Shown: positions 44,765 through 59,700, counted from the first letter of the stretch. The stretch: DNA of 64,000 nucleotides from Tubulanus polymorphus (GCF_964204645.1 NC_134036.1:6833600-6897599); one strand, 5' to 3'. Notes: a model not told the origin generated them from the sequence alone. Made by a program: numbers and translations.

Positions 44765-47700
44765 GACTAAGTGCTCACCGGGCCTTGATCAGCGTTACGA
44801 CCTGGAGCAGTGAAGGAGGAAGGGGGACAGTAGGTCGGTCGTCCGTCCGTTCGTCAGTATGCCGGCGGTGGTTGTTCAAAAAACGACCAAGTGCTGACAA
44901 GGCCTTGATCAGCGTTACGACCCGGCACTGGTCAGGGAGGGAGGGAGGGAGGCAGTAGGTCGGTCATCCGTCCGTTCGTCAGAGTGCCGGCGGTAGCTGT
45001 TCGAAAAACGACTAAGTGCTGACCGGGCCTTGATCAGCGTTACGACCCGGCGCAGTGAGGGAGGGAGGGAGGGAGGCAGTAGGTCGGTCGTCCATCCGTT
45101 TGTCAGTGTGCCGGCGGTGGTTGTTCGAAAAACGACTAAGTTCTGACCGGGCCTTGATCAGCGTTACGACCCGATGCAGTGAGGGAGGGAGGGAGGCACT
45201 AGGACAGTCGTCCGCCCGTTAGTCAGTGTGTCGGCGGTTGTTGTTCGAAAAACGACTAAGCTGACCGGGCCATGAACAGCGTTACGACCCGGCACCGGTC
45301 AGGAAGGGAGGGAGGGTGGCAGTAGGTCGGTCGTCCGTCCGTTCGTCAGTGTGCCGGCGGTGGTTGTTCGAAAAACGACTAAGTGCTGACCGGGCCTTAA
45401 TCAGCGTTACGACCCGGCACCGGTCAGGGAGGGAGGGAGGGAGGGAGGCAGTAGGTCGGTCGTCCGTCCGTTCGTCAGTGTGCCGGCGGTGGTTGTTCGA
45501 AAAACGACTAAGTGCTGACCGGGCCTTGATCAGCGTTACGACCCGGAGCAGTGAGGGAGGGAGGGAGGCAGTAGGTCGGTCGTCCGTCCGTTCGCCAGTG
45601 TGCCGGCGGTGGTTTTTCGAAAAACGACTAAGCGCTGACCGGGCCTTAATCAGCGTTACGACCCGGAGCATTGAGGGAGGGAGGGAGGGAGGCAGTAGGT
45701 CGGTCGTCCGTCCGTTTGTCAGTGTGCCGGCAGTGATGGTTGTTCGAAAAACGACTAAGGGCTGACTGGGCCTTGATCAGCGTTACGACTTGGCAACGGC
45801 CAGGGAGGGAGGGATGGAGGTAGTAGGTCGGTCGTCCGTCCGTTCGTCAGTGTGCCAGCAGTACTGGTTGTTCGAAAAACAATTAAGTGCTGACCGGGCC
45901 TTGATCAGCGTTATGACCCGGAGCAGTGAGGGAGGGAGGGAGGCAGTAGGTCGGTCGTCCGTCCGTTCGTCAGTGTGCCGGCAGTACTGGTGGTTCGAAA
46001 AACAATTAAGTGCTGACCGGGCCTTGATCAGCGTTACGACCCGGAGCAGTGAGGGAGGGAGGGAGGGAGGGAGGCAGTAGGTCGGTCGTCCGTCCGTTTG
46101 TCAGTGTGCCGGCAGTGATGGTTGTTCGAAAAACGACTAAGGGCTGACCGGGCCTTGATCAGCGTTACGACCCGGAACAGTGAGGGAGGGAGGGAGTCAG
46201 TAGGTAGGTCGTTCGTCCGTTCGTCAGTGTTCCGGCAGTGGTGGTTCGAAAAACGACTAAGTGCTGACCGGGCCTTGATCAGCGTTACGATCCGGCACCG
46301 GTCAGGGAGGGAGGGAGGGTGGCAGTAGGTCGGTCGTCCGTCCGTTCGTCAGTGTGCCGGCGGTTGTGGTTCGAAAAACGACTAAGTGCTGACCGGGCCT
46401 TGATCAGCGTTACGACCCGGCACTGGTCAGGGAGGGAGGGAGGGAGGAAGGCAGTATATCGGTCATTCGAAAAACGACTAAGTGCTGACCGGGCCTTGAT
46501 CAGCATTACGACCCGCCCCAGTGAGGGAGGGAGAGAGGGAGGCAGTAGGTCGGTCGTCAGTCCGTTCGTCAGTGTGCCGGTGGTAGTTGTTCGAAAAATG
46601 ACTAAGTGCTGACCGGGCCTTGATCAGCGTTACGACCCGGCACCGGTCAGGGAGGGAGAGAGGGAGGCAGTAGGTCGGTCGTCCGTCCGTTCGGCAGTGT
46701 GCCGGCGGTAGTTGTTCGAAAAATGACTAAGTGCTGACCGGGCCATGATCAGCGTGACGTTTCGGCACCGGTCAGGGGGGTATGGAGGTAGTAGATCGGG
46801 CGTCCGTCCGTTCGTCAGTGTGCCGGCAGTGATGGTTGTTCGAAAAACGACTAAGTGCTGACCGGGCCTTGATCAGCGTTACGACCCGGCGCAGTGAGGG
46901 AGGGAGGCTCACACCAGGAGAGTCGTCGCTGGTAAGGGAGGGAGGGAGGGAGGCAGTAGGTCGGTCGTCCGTCCTTTCGTCAGTGTGCCGGCAGTGATGG
47001 TTGTTCGAAAAACGACTAAGTGCTGACATGGCCTTGATCAGCGTTACGACCCGGCGCAGTGAGGGAGGGAGGCAGGCACCAGGACAGTCGTCCGCCCGTT
47101 AGTCAGTCTACCGGCATTGGTGGTTCGAAACACGACTAAGTGCTGACCGGGCCTTGATCAGCGTTACGAACCGCCGCCGGTAAGGGAGGGAGGGAGGGAG
47201 GGAGGCAGTAGGTCGGTCGTCTGTCCGTTCGTCAGTGTGCCGGCGGTGGTTGTTCGAAAAACGACTCAGTGCTGACCGGGCCTTGATCAGCGTTACGACC
47301 CGGACCAGTGAGGGAGGGAGGGAGGTTGGCAGTAGGTCGGTCGTCCGTCCGTTCGTCAGTGTGCCGGCGGTGGTGGTTCGAAAAACGACTAAGTGCTGAC
47401 CGGGCCTTGATCAGCGTTACGACCCGGAGCAGTGAGGGAGGGAGGAAGGCAGTAGGTGGGTCGTCCGTCCGTTCGTCAGTGTGCCGGCAGTGCTGGTTGT
47501 TCGAAAAACGATTAAGTGCTGACCGGGCCTTGATCAGCGTTACGACCCGGAGCAGTGAGGGAGGGAGGGAGGCAGTAGGTCGGTCGTCCGTCCGTTCGCC
47601 AGCGTGCCGCTGGTGGTTGTTCGAAAAACGACTAAGTGCTGACCGGGCCTTGATGAGCGTTACGACCCGGAGCAGTGAGGGAGGGAGGGAGGGAGGGAGG

Positions 47701-50700
47701 GAGGCAGTAGGTCGGTCGTCCGTCCGTTCGCCAGTGTGCCGCTGGTGGTTGTTCGAAAAACGACTAAGTGCTGACCGGGCCTTGATCAGCGTTACGACCC
47801 GGTGCAGTGAGGGAGGGAGGGAGGCACTAGGACAGTCGTCCGCCCGTTCGTCAGTGTGCCGGCGGTGGTTGTTCGAAAAACGACTAAGTGCTGACCGGGC
47901 CATGAACTGCGTTACGACCCGGCACCGGTCAGGAAGGGAGGGAGGGTGGCAGTAGGTCGGTCGTCCGTTCGTTGGTCAGTGTGCCGGCGGTGGTAGTTCG
48001 AAAAACGACTAAGTGCTGACCGGGCCTTGATCAGCGTTACGACCCGGAGCAGTGACGGAGGGAGGGAGGCAGTAGGTCGGTCGTCCGTCCGTTCGCCAGA
48101 GTGCCGCTGGTGGTTGTTCGAAAAACGACTAAGTGCTGACCGGGCCTTGATCAGCGTTACGACCCGGTGCAGTGAGGGAGGGAGGGAGGCACTAGGACAG
48201 TCGTCCGCCCGTTAGTCAGTGTGTCGGCGGTTGTTGTTCGAAAAACGACTAAGTGCTGACCGGGCCATGAACAGCGTTACGACCCGGCACCGGTCAGGAA
48301 GGGAGGGAGGGTGGCAGTAGGTCGGTCGTCCGTTCGTTGGTCAGTGTGCCGGCGGTGGTAGTTCGAAAAACGACTAAGTGCTGACCGGGCCTTGATCAAC
48401 GTTACGACCCGGAGCATTGAGGGAGGGAGGGAGGCAGTAGGTCGGTCGTCCGTCCGTTCGCCAGTGTGCCGCTGGTGGTTGTTCGAAAAACGACTAAGTG
48501 CTGACCGGGCCTTGATCAGCGTTACGACCCGGAGCAGTGAGGGAGGGAGGGAGGCAGTAGGTCGGTCGTCCATCCGTTCGTCAGTGTGTCGGCGGTTGCT
48601 GTTTGAAAAACGACTAAGTGCTGACCGGGCCATGAACAGCGTTACGACCCGGCACCGGTCAGGAAGGGAGGGAGGGAGGCAGTAGGTCGGTCGTCCATCC
48701 GTTCGTCAGTGTGCCGGCGGTGGTTGTTCGAAAAACGACTAAGTGCTGACCGGGCCTTGATCAGCGTTACCACCCGGAGCAGTGAGGGAGGGAGGGAGGC
48801 AGTAGGTCGGTCGTCCATCCGTTCGTCAGTGTGTCGGCGGTTGCTGTTTGAAAAACGACTAAGTGCTGACCGGGCCATGAACAGCGTTACGACCCGGCAC
48901 CGGTCAGGAAGGGAGGGAGGGAGGCAGTAGGTCGGTCGTCCATCCGTTCGTCAGTGTGCCGGCGGTGGTTGTTCGAAAAACGACTAAGTGCTGACCGGGC
49001 CTTGATTAGCGTTACCACCCGGTGCAGTGAGGGAGGGAGGGAGGCACTAGGACAGTCGTCCGCCCGTTAGTCAGTGTGTCGGCGGTTGTTGTTCGAAAAA
49101 CGACTAAGTGCTGACCGGGTCTTGATCAGCGTTACGACCCGCAGCAGTGAGGGAGGGAGGGAGGCAGTAGGTCGGTCGTCCATCCGGTCGTTAGTGTGCC
49201 GGCGGTGGTTGTTCGAAAAACGACTAAGTGCTGACCGGGCCTTGATCAGCGTTACGACCCGGAGCAGTGAGGGAGGGAGGGAGGCAGTAGGTCGGTCGTC
49301 CGTCCGTTCGCCAGTGTGCCGCTGGTGGTTGTTCGAAAAACGACTAAGTGCTGACCGGGCCTTGATCAGCGTTACGACCCGGTGCAGTGAGGGAGGGAGG
49401 GAGGCACTATGACAGTCGTCCGCCCGTTAGTCAGTGTGTCGGCGGTTGTTGTTCGAAAAACGACTAAGTGCTGACCGGGCCTAGATCAGCGTTACGACCC
49501 GGTGCAGTGAGGGAGGGAGAGAGGCAGTAGGTCGGTCGTCCGTCCGGTCGTCAGTGTGCCGGCGGTGGTTGTTCGAAAAACGACTAAGTGCTGACCGGGC
49601 CTTGATCAGCGTAACGACCCGGTGCAGTGAGGGAGGGAGGGAGGGAGGGAGGCAGTAGGTCGGTCGTCCATCCGTTCGTCAGTGTGCCGGCGGTGGTAGT
49701 TCGAAAAACGACTAAGTGCTGACCGGGCCTTGATCAGCGTTACGACCCGGTGCAGTGAGGGAGGGAGAGAGGCAGTAGGTCGGTCGTCCGTCCGGTCGTC
49801 AGTGTGCCGGCGGTGGTTGTTCGAAAAACGACTAAGTGCTGACCGGGCCTTGATCAGCGTTACGACCCGGTGCAGTGAGGGAGGGAGGGAGGCAGTAGGT
49901 CGGTCGTCCGTCCGTTCGTCAGTGTGCCGGCGGTGGTTGTTCGAAAAACGACTAAGTGCTGACCGGGCCATGAACAGCGTTACGACCCGGCACCGGTCAG
50001 GGAGGGAGGGAGGCAGTAGGTCGGTCGTCCATCCGTTCGTCAGTGTGCCGGCGGTGGTTATTCGAAAAACGACTAAGTGCTGACCGGGCCTTGATCAGCG
50101 TTGCGACCCGGTGCTGTGAGGGAGGGAGGGAGGCAGTAGGTCGGTCGTCCATCCGTTCGTCAGTGTGTCGGCGGTTGCTGTTCGAAAAACGACTAAGTGC
50201 TGACCGGGCCATGAACAGCGTTACGACCCGGCACCGGTCAGGAAGGGAGGGAGGGTGGCAGTAGGTCGGTCGTCCGTCCGTTCGTCAGTGTGCCGGCGGT
50301 GGTTGTTCGAAAAACGACTAAGTGCTGACCGGGCCTTGATCAGCGTTACGACCCGGTGCAGTGATGGAGAGGGAGAGGTCGGTCGTCCGTCCGTTCGTCA
50401 GTGTGCCGGCGGTGGTTGTTCGAAAAACGACTAAGTGCTGACCGGATCTTGATCAGCATTACGACCCGGTGCAGTGAGGGAGGGAGGGAGGGAGGCAGTA
50501 GGTCGGTCGTCCATCCGTTCGTCAGTGTGCCGGCGGTGGTAGTTCGAAAAACGACTAAGTGCTGACCGGGCCTTGATCAGCGTTACGACCCGGTGCAGTG
50601 AGGAAGGGAGGGAGGCAGTAGGTCGGTCGTCCGTCCGTTCGCCAGTGTGCCGCTGGTGGTTGTTCGAAAAACGACTAAGTGCTGACCGGGCCTTGATCAA

Positions 50701-53700
50701 CGTTACGACCCGGAGCAGTGAGGGAGGGAGGGAGGCAGTAGGTCGGTCGTCCGTCCGTTCGCCAGTGTGCCGCTGGTGGTTGTTCGAAAAACGACTAAGT
50801 GCTGACCGGGCCTTGATCAGCGTTACGACCCGGTGCAGTGAGGGAGGGAGGGAGGCATTAGGACAGTCGTCCGCCCGTTAGTCAGTGTGTCGGCGGTTGT
50901 TGTTCGAAAAACGACTAAGTGCTGACCGGGCCATGAACAGCGTTACGACCCGGCACCGGTCAGGAAGGGAGGGAGGGAGGCAGTAGGTCGGTCGTCCATT
51001 CGTTCGTCAGTGTGCCGCTGGTGGTTGTTCGAAAAACGACTAAGTGCTGACCGGGCCTTGATCAGCGTTACGACCCGGAGCAGTGAGGGAGGGAGGGAGG
51101 CAGTAGGTCGGTCGTCCGTCCGTTCGCCAGTGTGCCGCTGGTGGTTGTTCGAAAAACGACTAAGTGCTGACCGGGCCTTGATCAGCGTTACGACCCGGTG
51201 CAGTGATGGAGAGGGAGAGGTCGGTCGTCCGTCCGTTCGTCAGTGTGCCGGCGGTGGTTGTTCGAAAAACGACTAAGTGCTGACCGGATCTTGATCAGCA
51301 TTACGACCCGGTGCAGTGAGGGAGGGAGGGAGGGAGGCAGTAGGTCGGTCGTCCATCCGTTCGTCAGTGTGCCGGCGGTGGTAGTTCGAAAAACGACTAA
51401 GTGCTGACCGGGCCTTGATCAGCGTTACGACCCGGTGCAGTGAGGAAGGGAGGGAGGCAGTAGGTCGGTCGTCCGTCCGTTCGCCAGTGTGCCGCTGGTG
51501 GTTGTTCGAAAAACGACTAAGTGCTGACCGGGCCTTGATCAACGTTACGACCCGGAGCAGTGAGGGAGGGAGGGAGGCAGTAGGTCGGTCGTCCGTCCGT
51601 TCGCCAGTGTGCCGCTGGTGGTTGTTCGAAAAACGACTAAGTGCTGACCGGGCCTTGATCAGCGTTACGACCCGGTGCAGTGAGGGAGGGAGGGAGGCAT
51701 TAGGACAGTCGTCCGCCCGTTAGTCAGTGTGTCGGCGGTTGTTGTTCGAAAAACGACTAAGTGCTGACCGGGCCATGAACAGCGTTACGACCCGGCACCG
51801 GTCAGGAAGGGAGGGAGGGAGGCAGTAGGTCGGTCGTCCATTCGTTCGTCAGTGTGCCGCTGGTGGTTGTTCGAAAAACGACTAAGTGCTGACCGGGCCT
51901 TGATCAGCGTTACGACCCGGAGCAGTGAGGGAGGGAGGGAGGCAGTAGGTCGGTCGTCCGTCCGTTCGCCAGTGTGCCGCTGGTGGTTGTTCGAAAAACG
52001 ACTAAGTGCTGACCGGGCCTTGATCAGCGTTACGACCCGGTGCAGTGAGGGAGGGAGGGAGGCACTAGGACAGTCGTCCGCCCGTTAGTCAGTGTGTCGG
52101 CGGTTGTTGTTCGATAAACGACTAAGTGCTGACCGGGCCATGAACAGCGTTACGACCCGGCACCGGTCAGGAAAGGAGGGAGGGAGGCAGTAGGTCGGTC
52201 GTCCATCCGTTCGTCAGTGTGCCGGCGGTGGTTGTTCGAAAAACGACTAAGTGCTCACCGGCCTTGATCAGCGTTACGACCTGGAGCAGTGAAGGAGGAA
52301 GGGGGACAGTAGGTCGGTCGTCCGTCCGTTCGTCAGTATGCCGGCGGTGGTTGTTCAAAAAACGACCAAGTGCTGACCAGGCCTTGATCAGCGTTACGAC
52401 CCGGCACTGGTCAGGGAGGGAGGGAGGGAGGCAGTAGGTCGGTCATCCGTCCGTTCGTCAGAGTGCCGGCGGTAGCTGTTCGAAAAACGACTAAGTGCTG
52501 ACCGGGCCTTGATCAGCGTTACGACCCGGCGCAGTGAGGGAGGGAGGGAGGGAGGCAGTAGGTCGGTCGTCCATCCGTTTGTCAGTGTGCCGGCGGTGGT
52601 TGTTCGAAAAACGACTAAGTTCTGACCGGGCCTTGATCAGCGTTACGACCCGGTGCAGTGAGGGAGGGAGGGAGGCACTAGGACAGTCGTCCGCCCGTTA
52701 GTCAGTGTGTCGGCGGTTGTTGTTCGAAAAACGACTAAGTGCTGACCGGGCCATGAACAGCGTTACGACCCGGCACCGGTCAGGAAGGGAGGGAGGGTGG
52801 CAGTAGGTCGGTCGTCCGTCCGTTCGTCAGTGTGCCGGCGGTGGTTGTTCGAAAAACGACTAAGTGCTGACCGGGCCTTAATCAGCGTTACGACCCGGCA
52901 CCGGTCAGGGAGGGAGGGAGGGAGGCAGTAGGTCGGTCGTCCGTCCGTTCGTCAGTGTGCCGGCGGTGGTTGTTCGAAAAACGACTAAGTGCTGACCGGG
53001 CCTTGATCAGCGTTACGACCCGGAGCAGTGAGGGAGGGAGAGAGGCAGTAGGTCGGTCGTCCGTCCGTTCGCCAGTGTGCCGGCGGTGGTTTTTCGAAAA
53101 ACGACTAAGCGCTGACCGGGCCTTAATCAGCGTTACGACCCGGAGCATTGAGGGAGGGAGGGAGGCAGTAGGTCGGTCGTCCGTCCGTTTGTCAGTGTGC
53201 CGGCAGTGATGGTTGTTCGAAAAACGACTAAGGGCTGACTGGGCCTTGATCAGCGTTACGACTTGGCAATGGCCAGGGAGGGAGGGATGGAGGTAGTAGG
53301 TCGGTCGTCCGTCCGTTCGTCAGTGTGCCAGCAGTACTGGTTGTTCGAAAAACAATTAAGTGCTGACCGGGCCTTGATCAGCGTTATGACCCGGCGCAGG
53401 TCAGGGAGGGAGGGAGGGAGGCAGTAGGTCGGTCGTCCGTCCGTTCGTCAGTGTGCCGGCAGTACTGGTTGTTCGAAAAACAATTAAGTGCTGACCGGGC
53501 CTTGATCAGCGTTACGACCCGGAGCAGTGAGGGAGGGAGGGAGGGAGGGAGGGAGGCAGTAGGTCGGTCGTCCGTCCGTTTGTCAGTGTGCCGGCAGTGA
53601 TGGTTGTTCGAAAAACGACTAAGGGCTGACCGGGCCTTGATCAGCGTTACGACCCGGAACAGTGAGGGAGGGAGGGAGTCAGTAGGTAGGTCGTTCGTCC

Positions 53701-56700
53701 GTTCGTCAGTGTTCCGGCAGTGGTGGTTCGAAAAACGACTAAGTGCTGACCGGGCCTTGATCAGCGTTACGATCCGGCACCGGTCAGGGAGGGAGGGAGG
53801 GTGGCAGTAGGTCGGTCGTCCGTCCGTTCGTCAGTGTGCCGGCGGTTGTGGTTCGAAAAACGACTAAGTGCTGACCGGGCCTTGATCAGCGTTACGACCC
53901 GGCACTGGTCAGGGAGGGAGGGAGGGAGGAAGGCAGTATATCGGTCATTCGAAAAACGACTAAGTGCTGACCGGGCCTTGATCAGCATTACGACCCGCCC
54001 CAGTGAGGGAGGGAGAGAGGGAGGCAGTAGGTCGGTCGTCAGTCCGTTCGTCAGTGTGCCGGTGGTAGTTGTTCGAAAAATGACTAAGTGCTGACCGGGC
54101 CTTGATCAGCGTTACGACCCGGCACCGGTCAGGGAGGGAGAGAGGGAGGCAGTAGGTCGGTCGTCCGTCCGTTCGGCAGTGTGCCGGCGGTAGTTGTTCG
54201 AAAAATGACTAAGTGCTGACCGGGCCATGATCAGCGTGACGTTTCGGCACCGGTCAGGGGGGTATGGAGGTAGTAGATCGGGCGTCCGTCCGTTCGTCAG
54301 TGTGCCGGCAGTGATGGTTGTTCGAAAAACGACTAAGTGCTGACCGGGCCTTGATCAGCGTTACGACCCGGCGCAGTGAGGGAGGGAGGCTCACACCAGG
54401 AGAGTCGTCGCTGGTAAGGGAGGGAGGGAGGGAGGCAGTAGGTCGGTCGTCCGTCCTTTCGTCAGTGTGCCGGCAGTGATGGTTGTTCGAAAAACGACTA
54501 AGTGCTGACATGGCCTTGATCAGCGTTACGACCCGGCGCAGTGAGGGAGGGAGGCAGGCACCAGGACAGTCGTCCGCCCGTTAGTCAGTCTACCGGCATT
54601 GGTGGTTCGAAACACGACTAAGTGCTGACCGGGCCTTGATCAGCGTTACGAACCGCCGCCGGTAAGGGAGGGAGGGAGGGAGGGAGGCAGTAGGTCGGTC
54701 GTCTGTCCGTTCGTCAGTGTGCCGGCGGTGGTTGTTCGAAAAACGACTCAGTGCTGACCGGGCCTTGATCAGCGTTACGACCCGGACCAGTGAGGGAGGG
54801 AGGGAGGTTGGCAGTAGGTCGGTCGTCCGTCCGTTCGTCAGTGTGCCGGCGGTGGTGGTTCGAAAAACGACTAAGTGCTGACCGGGCTTTGATCAGCGTT
54901 ACGACCCGGTATCGGTCAGGGAGGGAGGGAGGCAGTAGGTCGGTCGTCCGTCCGTTCGTCAGTGTGCCGGCGGTGGTTGTTCGAAAAACGACTAAGTGCT
55001 GACCGGGCCTTGATCAGCGTTACGACCCGGAGCAGTGAGGGAGGGAGGAAGGCAGTAGGTGGGTCGTCCGTCCGTTCGTCAGTGTGCCGGCAGTGCTGGT
55101 TGTTCGAAAAACGATTAAGTGCTGACCGGGCCTTGATCAGCGTTACGACCCGGAGCAGTGAGGGAGGGAGGGAGGCAGTAGGTCGGTCGTCCGTCCGTTC
55201 GCCAGTGTGCCGCTGGTGGTTGTTCGAAAAACGACTAAGTGCTGACCGGGCCTTGATCAGCGTTACGACCCGGAGCAGTGAGGGAGGGAGGGAGGGAGGG
55301 AGGCAGTAGGTCGGTCGTCCGTCCGTTCGCCAGTGTGCCGCTGGTGGTTGTTCGAAAAACGACTAAGTGCTGACCGGGCCTTGATCAGCGTTACGACCCG
55401 GTGCAGTGAGGGAGGGAGGGAGGCACTAGGACAGTCGTCCGCCCGTTCGTCAGTGTGCCGGCGGTGGTTGTTCGAAAAACGACTAAGTGCTGACCGGGCC
55501 ATGAACTGCGTTACGACCCGGCACCGGTCAGGAAGGGAGGGAGGGTGGCAGTAGGTCGGTCGTCCGTTCGTTGGTCAGTGTGCCGGCGGTGGTAGTTCGA
55601 AAAACGACTAAGTGCTGAACGGGCCTTGATCAGCGTTACGACCCGGAGCAGTGACGGAGGGAGGGAGGCAGTAGGTCGGTCGTCCGTCCGTTCGCCAGAG
55701 TGCCGCTGGTGGTTGTTCGAAAAACGACTAAGTGCTGACCGGGCCTTGATCAGCGTTACGACCCGGTGCAGTGAGGGAGGGAGGGAGGCACTAGGACAGT
55801 CGTCCGCCCGTTAGTCAGTGTGTCGGCGGTTGTTGTTCGAAAAACGACTAAGTGCTGACCGGGCCATGAACAGCGTTACGACCCGGCACCGGTCAGGAAG
55901 GGAGGGAGGGTGGCAGTAGGTCGGTCGTCCGTTCGTTGGTCAGTGTGCCGGCGGTGGTAGTTCGAAAAACGACTAAGTGCTGACCGGGCCTTGATCAACG
56001 TTACGACCCGGAGCATTGAGGGAGGGAGGGAGGCAGTAGGTCGGTCGTCCGTCCGTTCGCCAGTGTGCCGCTGGTGGTTGTTCGAAAAACGACTAAGTGC
56101 TGACCGGGCCTTGATCAGCGTTACGACCCGGAGCAGTGAGGGAGGGAGGGAGGCAGTAGGTCGGTCGTCCATCCGTTCGTCAGTGTGTCGGCGGTTGCTG
56201 TTTGAAAAACGACTAAGTGCTGACCGGGCCATGAACAGCGTTACGACCCGGCACCGGTCAGGAAGGGAGGGAGGGAGGCAGTAGGTCGGTCGTCCATCCG
56301 TTCGTCAGTGTGCCGGCGGTGGTTGTTCGAAAAACGACTAAGTGCTGACCGGGCCTTGATCAGCGTTACCACCCGGAGCAGTGAGGGAGGGAGGGAGGCA
56401 GTAGGTCGGTCGTCCATCCGTTCGTCAGTGTGTCGGCGGTTGCTGTTTGAAAAACGACTAAGTGCTGACCGGGCCATGAACAGCGTTACGACCCGGCACC
56501 GGTCAGGAAGGGAGGGAGGGAGGCAGTAGGTCGGTCGTCCATCCGTTCGTCAGTGTGCCGGCGGTGGTTGTTCGAAAAACGACTAAGTGCTGACCGGGCC
56601 TTGATCAGCGTTACGACCCGGTGCAGTGAGGGAGGGAGGGAGGCACTAGGACAGTCGTCCGCCCGTTAGTCAGTGTGTCGGCGGTTGTTGTTCGAAAAAC

Positions 56701-59700
56701 GACTAAGTGCTGACCGGGTCTTGATCAGCGTTACGACCCGCAGCAGTGAGGGAGGGAGGGAGGCAGTAGGTCGGTCGTCCCTCCGGTCGTCAGTGTGCCG
56801 GCGGTGGTTGTTCGAAAAACGACTAAGTGCTGACCGGGCCTTGATCAGCGTTACGACCCGGAGCAGTGAGGGAGGGAGGGAGGCAGTAGGTCGGTCGTCC
56901 GTCCGTTCGCCAGTGTGCCGCTGGTGGTTGTTCGAAAAACGACTAAGTGCTGACCGGGCCTTGATCAGCGTTACGACCCGGTGCAGTGAGGGAGGGAGGG
57001 AGGCACTATGACAGTCGTCCGCCCGTTAGTCAGTGTGTCGGCGGTTGTTGTTCGAAAAACGACTAAGTGCTGACCGGGCCTAGATCAGCGTTACGACCCG
57101 GTGCAGTGAGGGAGGGAGAGAGGCAGTAGGTCGGTCGTCCGTCCGGTCGTCAGTGTGCCGGCGGTGGTTGTTCGAAAAACGACTAAGTGCTGACCGGGCC
57201 TTGATCAGCGTAACGACCCGGTGCAGTGAGGGAGGGAGGGAGGGAGGCAGTAGGTCGGTCGTCCATCCGTTCGTCAGTGTGCCGGCGGTGGTAGTTCGAA
57301 AAACGACTAAGTGCTGACCGGGCCTTGATCAGCGTTACGACCCGGTGCAGTGAGGGAGGGAGGGAGGCAGTAGGTCGGTCGTCCGTCCGTTCGTCAGTGT
57401 GCCGGCGGTGGTTGTTCGAAAAACGACTAAGTGCTGACCGGGCCTTGATCAGCGTAACGACCCGGTGCAGTGAGGGAGGGAGGGAGGGAGGCAGTAGGTC
57501 GGTCGTCCATCCGTTCGTCAGTGTGCCGGCGGTGGTAGTTCGAAAAACGACTAAGTGCTGACCGGGCCTTGATCAGCGTTACCACCCGGAGCAGTGAGGG
57601 AGGGAGGGAGGCAGTAGGTCGGTCGTCCATCCGTTCGTCAGTGTGTCGGCGGTTGCTGTTTGAAAAACGACTAAGTGCTGACCGGGCCATGAACAGCGTT
57701 ACGACCCGGCACCGGTCAGGAAGGGAGGGAGGGAGGCAGTAGGTCGGTCGTCCATCCGTTCGTCAGTGTGCCGGCGGTGGTTGTTCGAAAAACGACTAAG
57801 TGCTGACCGGGCCTTGATCAGCGTTACCACCCGGTGCAGTGAGGGAGGGAGGGAGGCACTAGGACAGTCGTCCGCCCGTTAGTCAGTGTGTCGGCGGTTG
57901 TTGTTCGAAAAACGACTAAGTGCTGACCGGGTCTTGATCAGCGTTACGACCCGCAGCAGTGAGGGAGGGAGGGAGGCAGTAGGTCGGTCGTCCATCCGGT
58001 CGTCAGTGTGCCGGCGGTGGTTGTTCGAAAAACGACTAAGTGCTGACCGGGCCTTGATCAGCGTTACGACCCGGAGCAGTGAGGGAGGGAGGGAGGCAGT
58101 AGGTCGGTCGTCCGTCCGTTCGCCAGTGTGCCGCTGGTGGTTGTTCGAAAAACGACTAAGTGCTGACCGGGCCTTGATCAGCGTTACGACCCGGTGCAGT
58201 GAGGGAGGGAGGGAGGCACTATGACAGTCGTCCGCCCGTTAGTCAGTGTGTCGGCGGTTGTTGTTCGAAAAACGACTAAGTGCTGACCGGGCCTAGATCA
58301 GCGTTACGACCCGGTGCAGTGAGGGAGGGAGAGAGGCAGTAGGTCGGTCGTCCGTCCGGTCGTCAGTGTGCCGGCGGTGGTTGTTCGAAAAACGACTAAG
58401 TGCTGACCGGGCCTTGATCAGCGTAACGACCCGGTGCAGTGAGGGAGGGAGGGAGGGAGGCAGTAGGTCGGTCGTCCATCCGTTCGTCAGTGTGCCGGCG
58501 GTGGTAGTTCGAAAAACGACTAAGTGCTGACCGGGCCTTGATCAGCGTTACGACCCGGTGCAGTGAGGGAGGGAGAGAGGCAGTAGGTCGGTCGTCCGTC
58601 CGGTCGTCAGTGTGCCGGCGGTGGTTGTTCGAAAAACGACTAAGTGCTGACCGGGCCTTGATCAGCGTTACGACCCGGTGCAGTGAGGGAGGGAGGGAGG
58701 CAGTAGGTCGGTCGTCCGTCCGTTCGTCAGTGTGCCGGCGGTGGTTGTTCGAAAAACGACTAAGTGCTGACCGGGCCATGAACAGCGTTACGACCCGGCA
58801 CCGGTCAGGGAGGGAGGGAGGCAGTAGGTCGGTCGTCCATCCGTTCGTCAGTGTGCCGGCGGTGGTTATTCGAAAAACGACTAAGTGCTGACCGGGCCTT
58901 GATCAGCGTTGCGACCCGGTGCTGTGAGGGAGGGAGGGAGGCAGTAGGTCGGTCGTCCATCCGTTCGTCAGTGTGTCGGCGGTTGCTGTTCGAAAAACGA
59001 CTAAGTGCTGACCGGGCCATGAACAGCGTTACGACCCGGCACCGGTCAGGAAGGGAGGGAGGGTGGCAGTAGGTCGGTCGTCCGTCCGTTCGTCAGTGTG
59101 CCGGCGGTGGTTGTTCGAAAAACGACTAAGTGCTGACCGGGCCTTGATCAGCGTAACGACCCGGTGCAGTGATGGAGAGGGAGAGGTCGGTCGTCCGTCC
59201 GTTCGTCAGTGTGCCGGCGGTGGTTGTTCGAAAAACGACTAAGTGCTGACCGGATCTTGATCAGCATTACGACCCGGTGCAGTGAGGGAGGGAGGGAGGG
59301 AGGCAGTAGGTCGGTCGTCCATCCGTTCGTCAGTGTGCCGGCGGTGGTAGTTCGAAAAACGACTAAGTGCTGACCGGGCCTTGATCAGCGTTACGACCCG
59401 GTGCAGTGAGGAAGGGAGGGAGGCAGTAGGTCGGTCGTCCGTCCGTTCGCCAGTGTGCCGCTGGTGGTTGTTCGAAAAACGACTAAGTGCTGACCGGGCC
59501 TTGATCAACGTTACGACCCGGAGCAGTGAGGGAGGGAGGGAGGCAGTAGGTCGGTCGTCCGTCCGTTCGCCAGTGTGCCGCTGGTGGTTGTTCGAAAAAC
59601 GACTAAGTGCTGACCGGGCCTTGATCAGCGTTACGACCCGGTGCAGTGAGGGAGGGAGGGAGGCATTAGGACAGTCGTCCGCCCGTTAGTCAGTGTGTCG

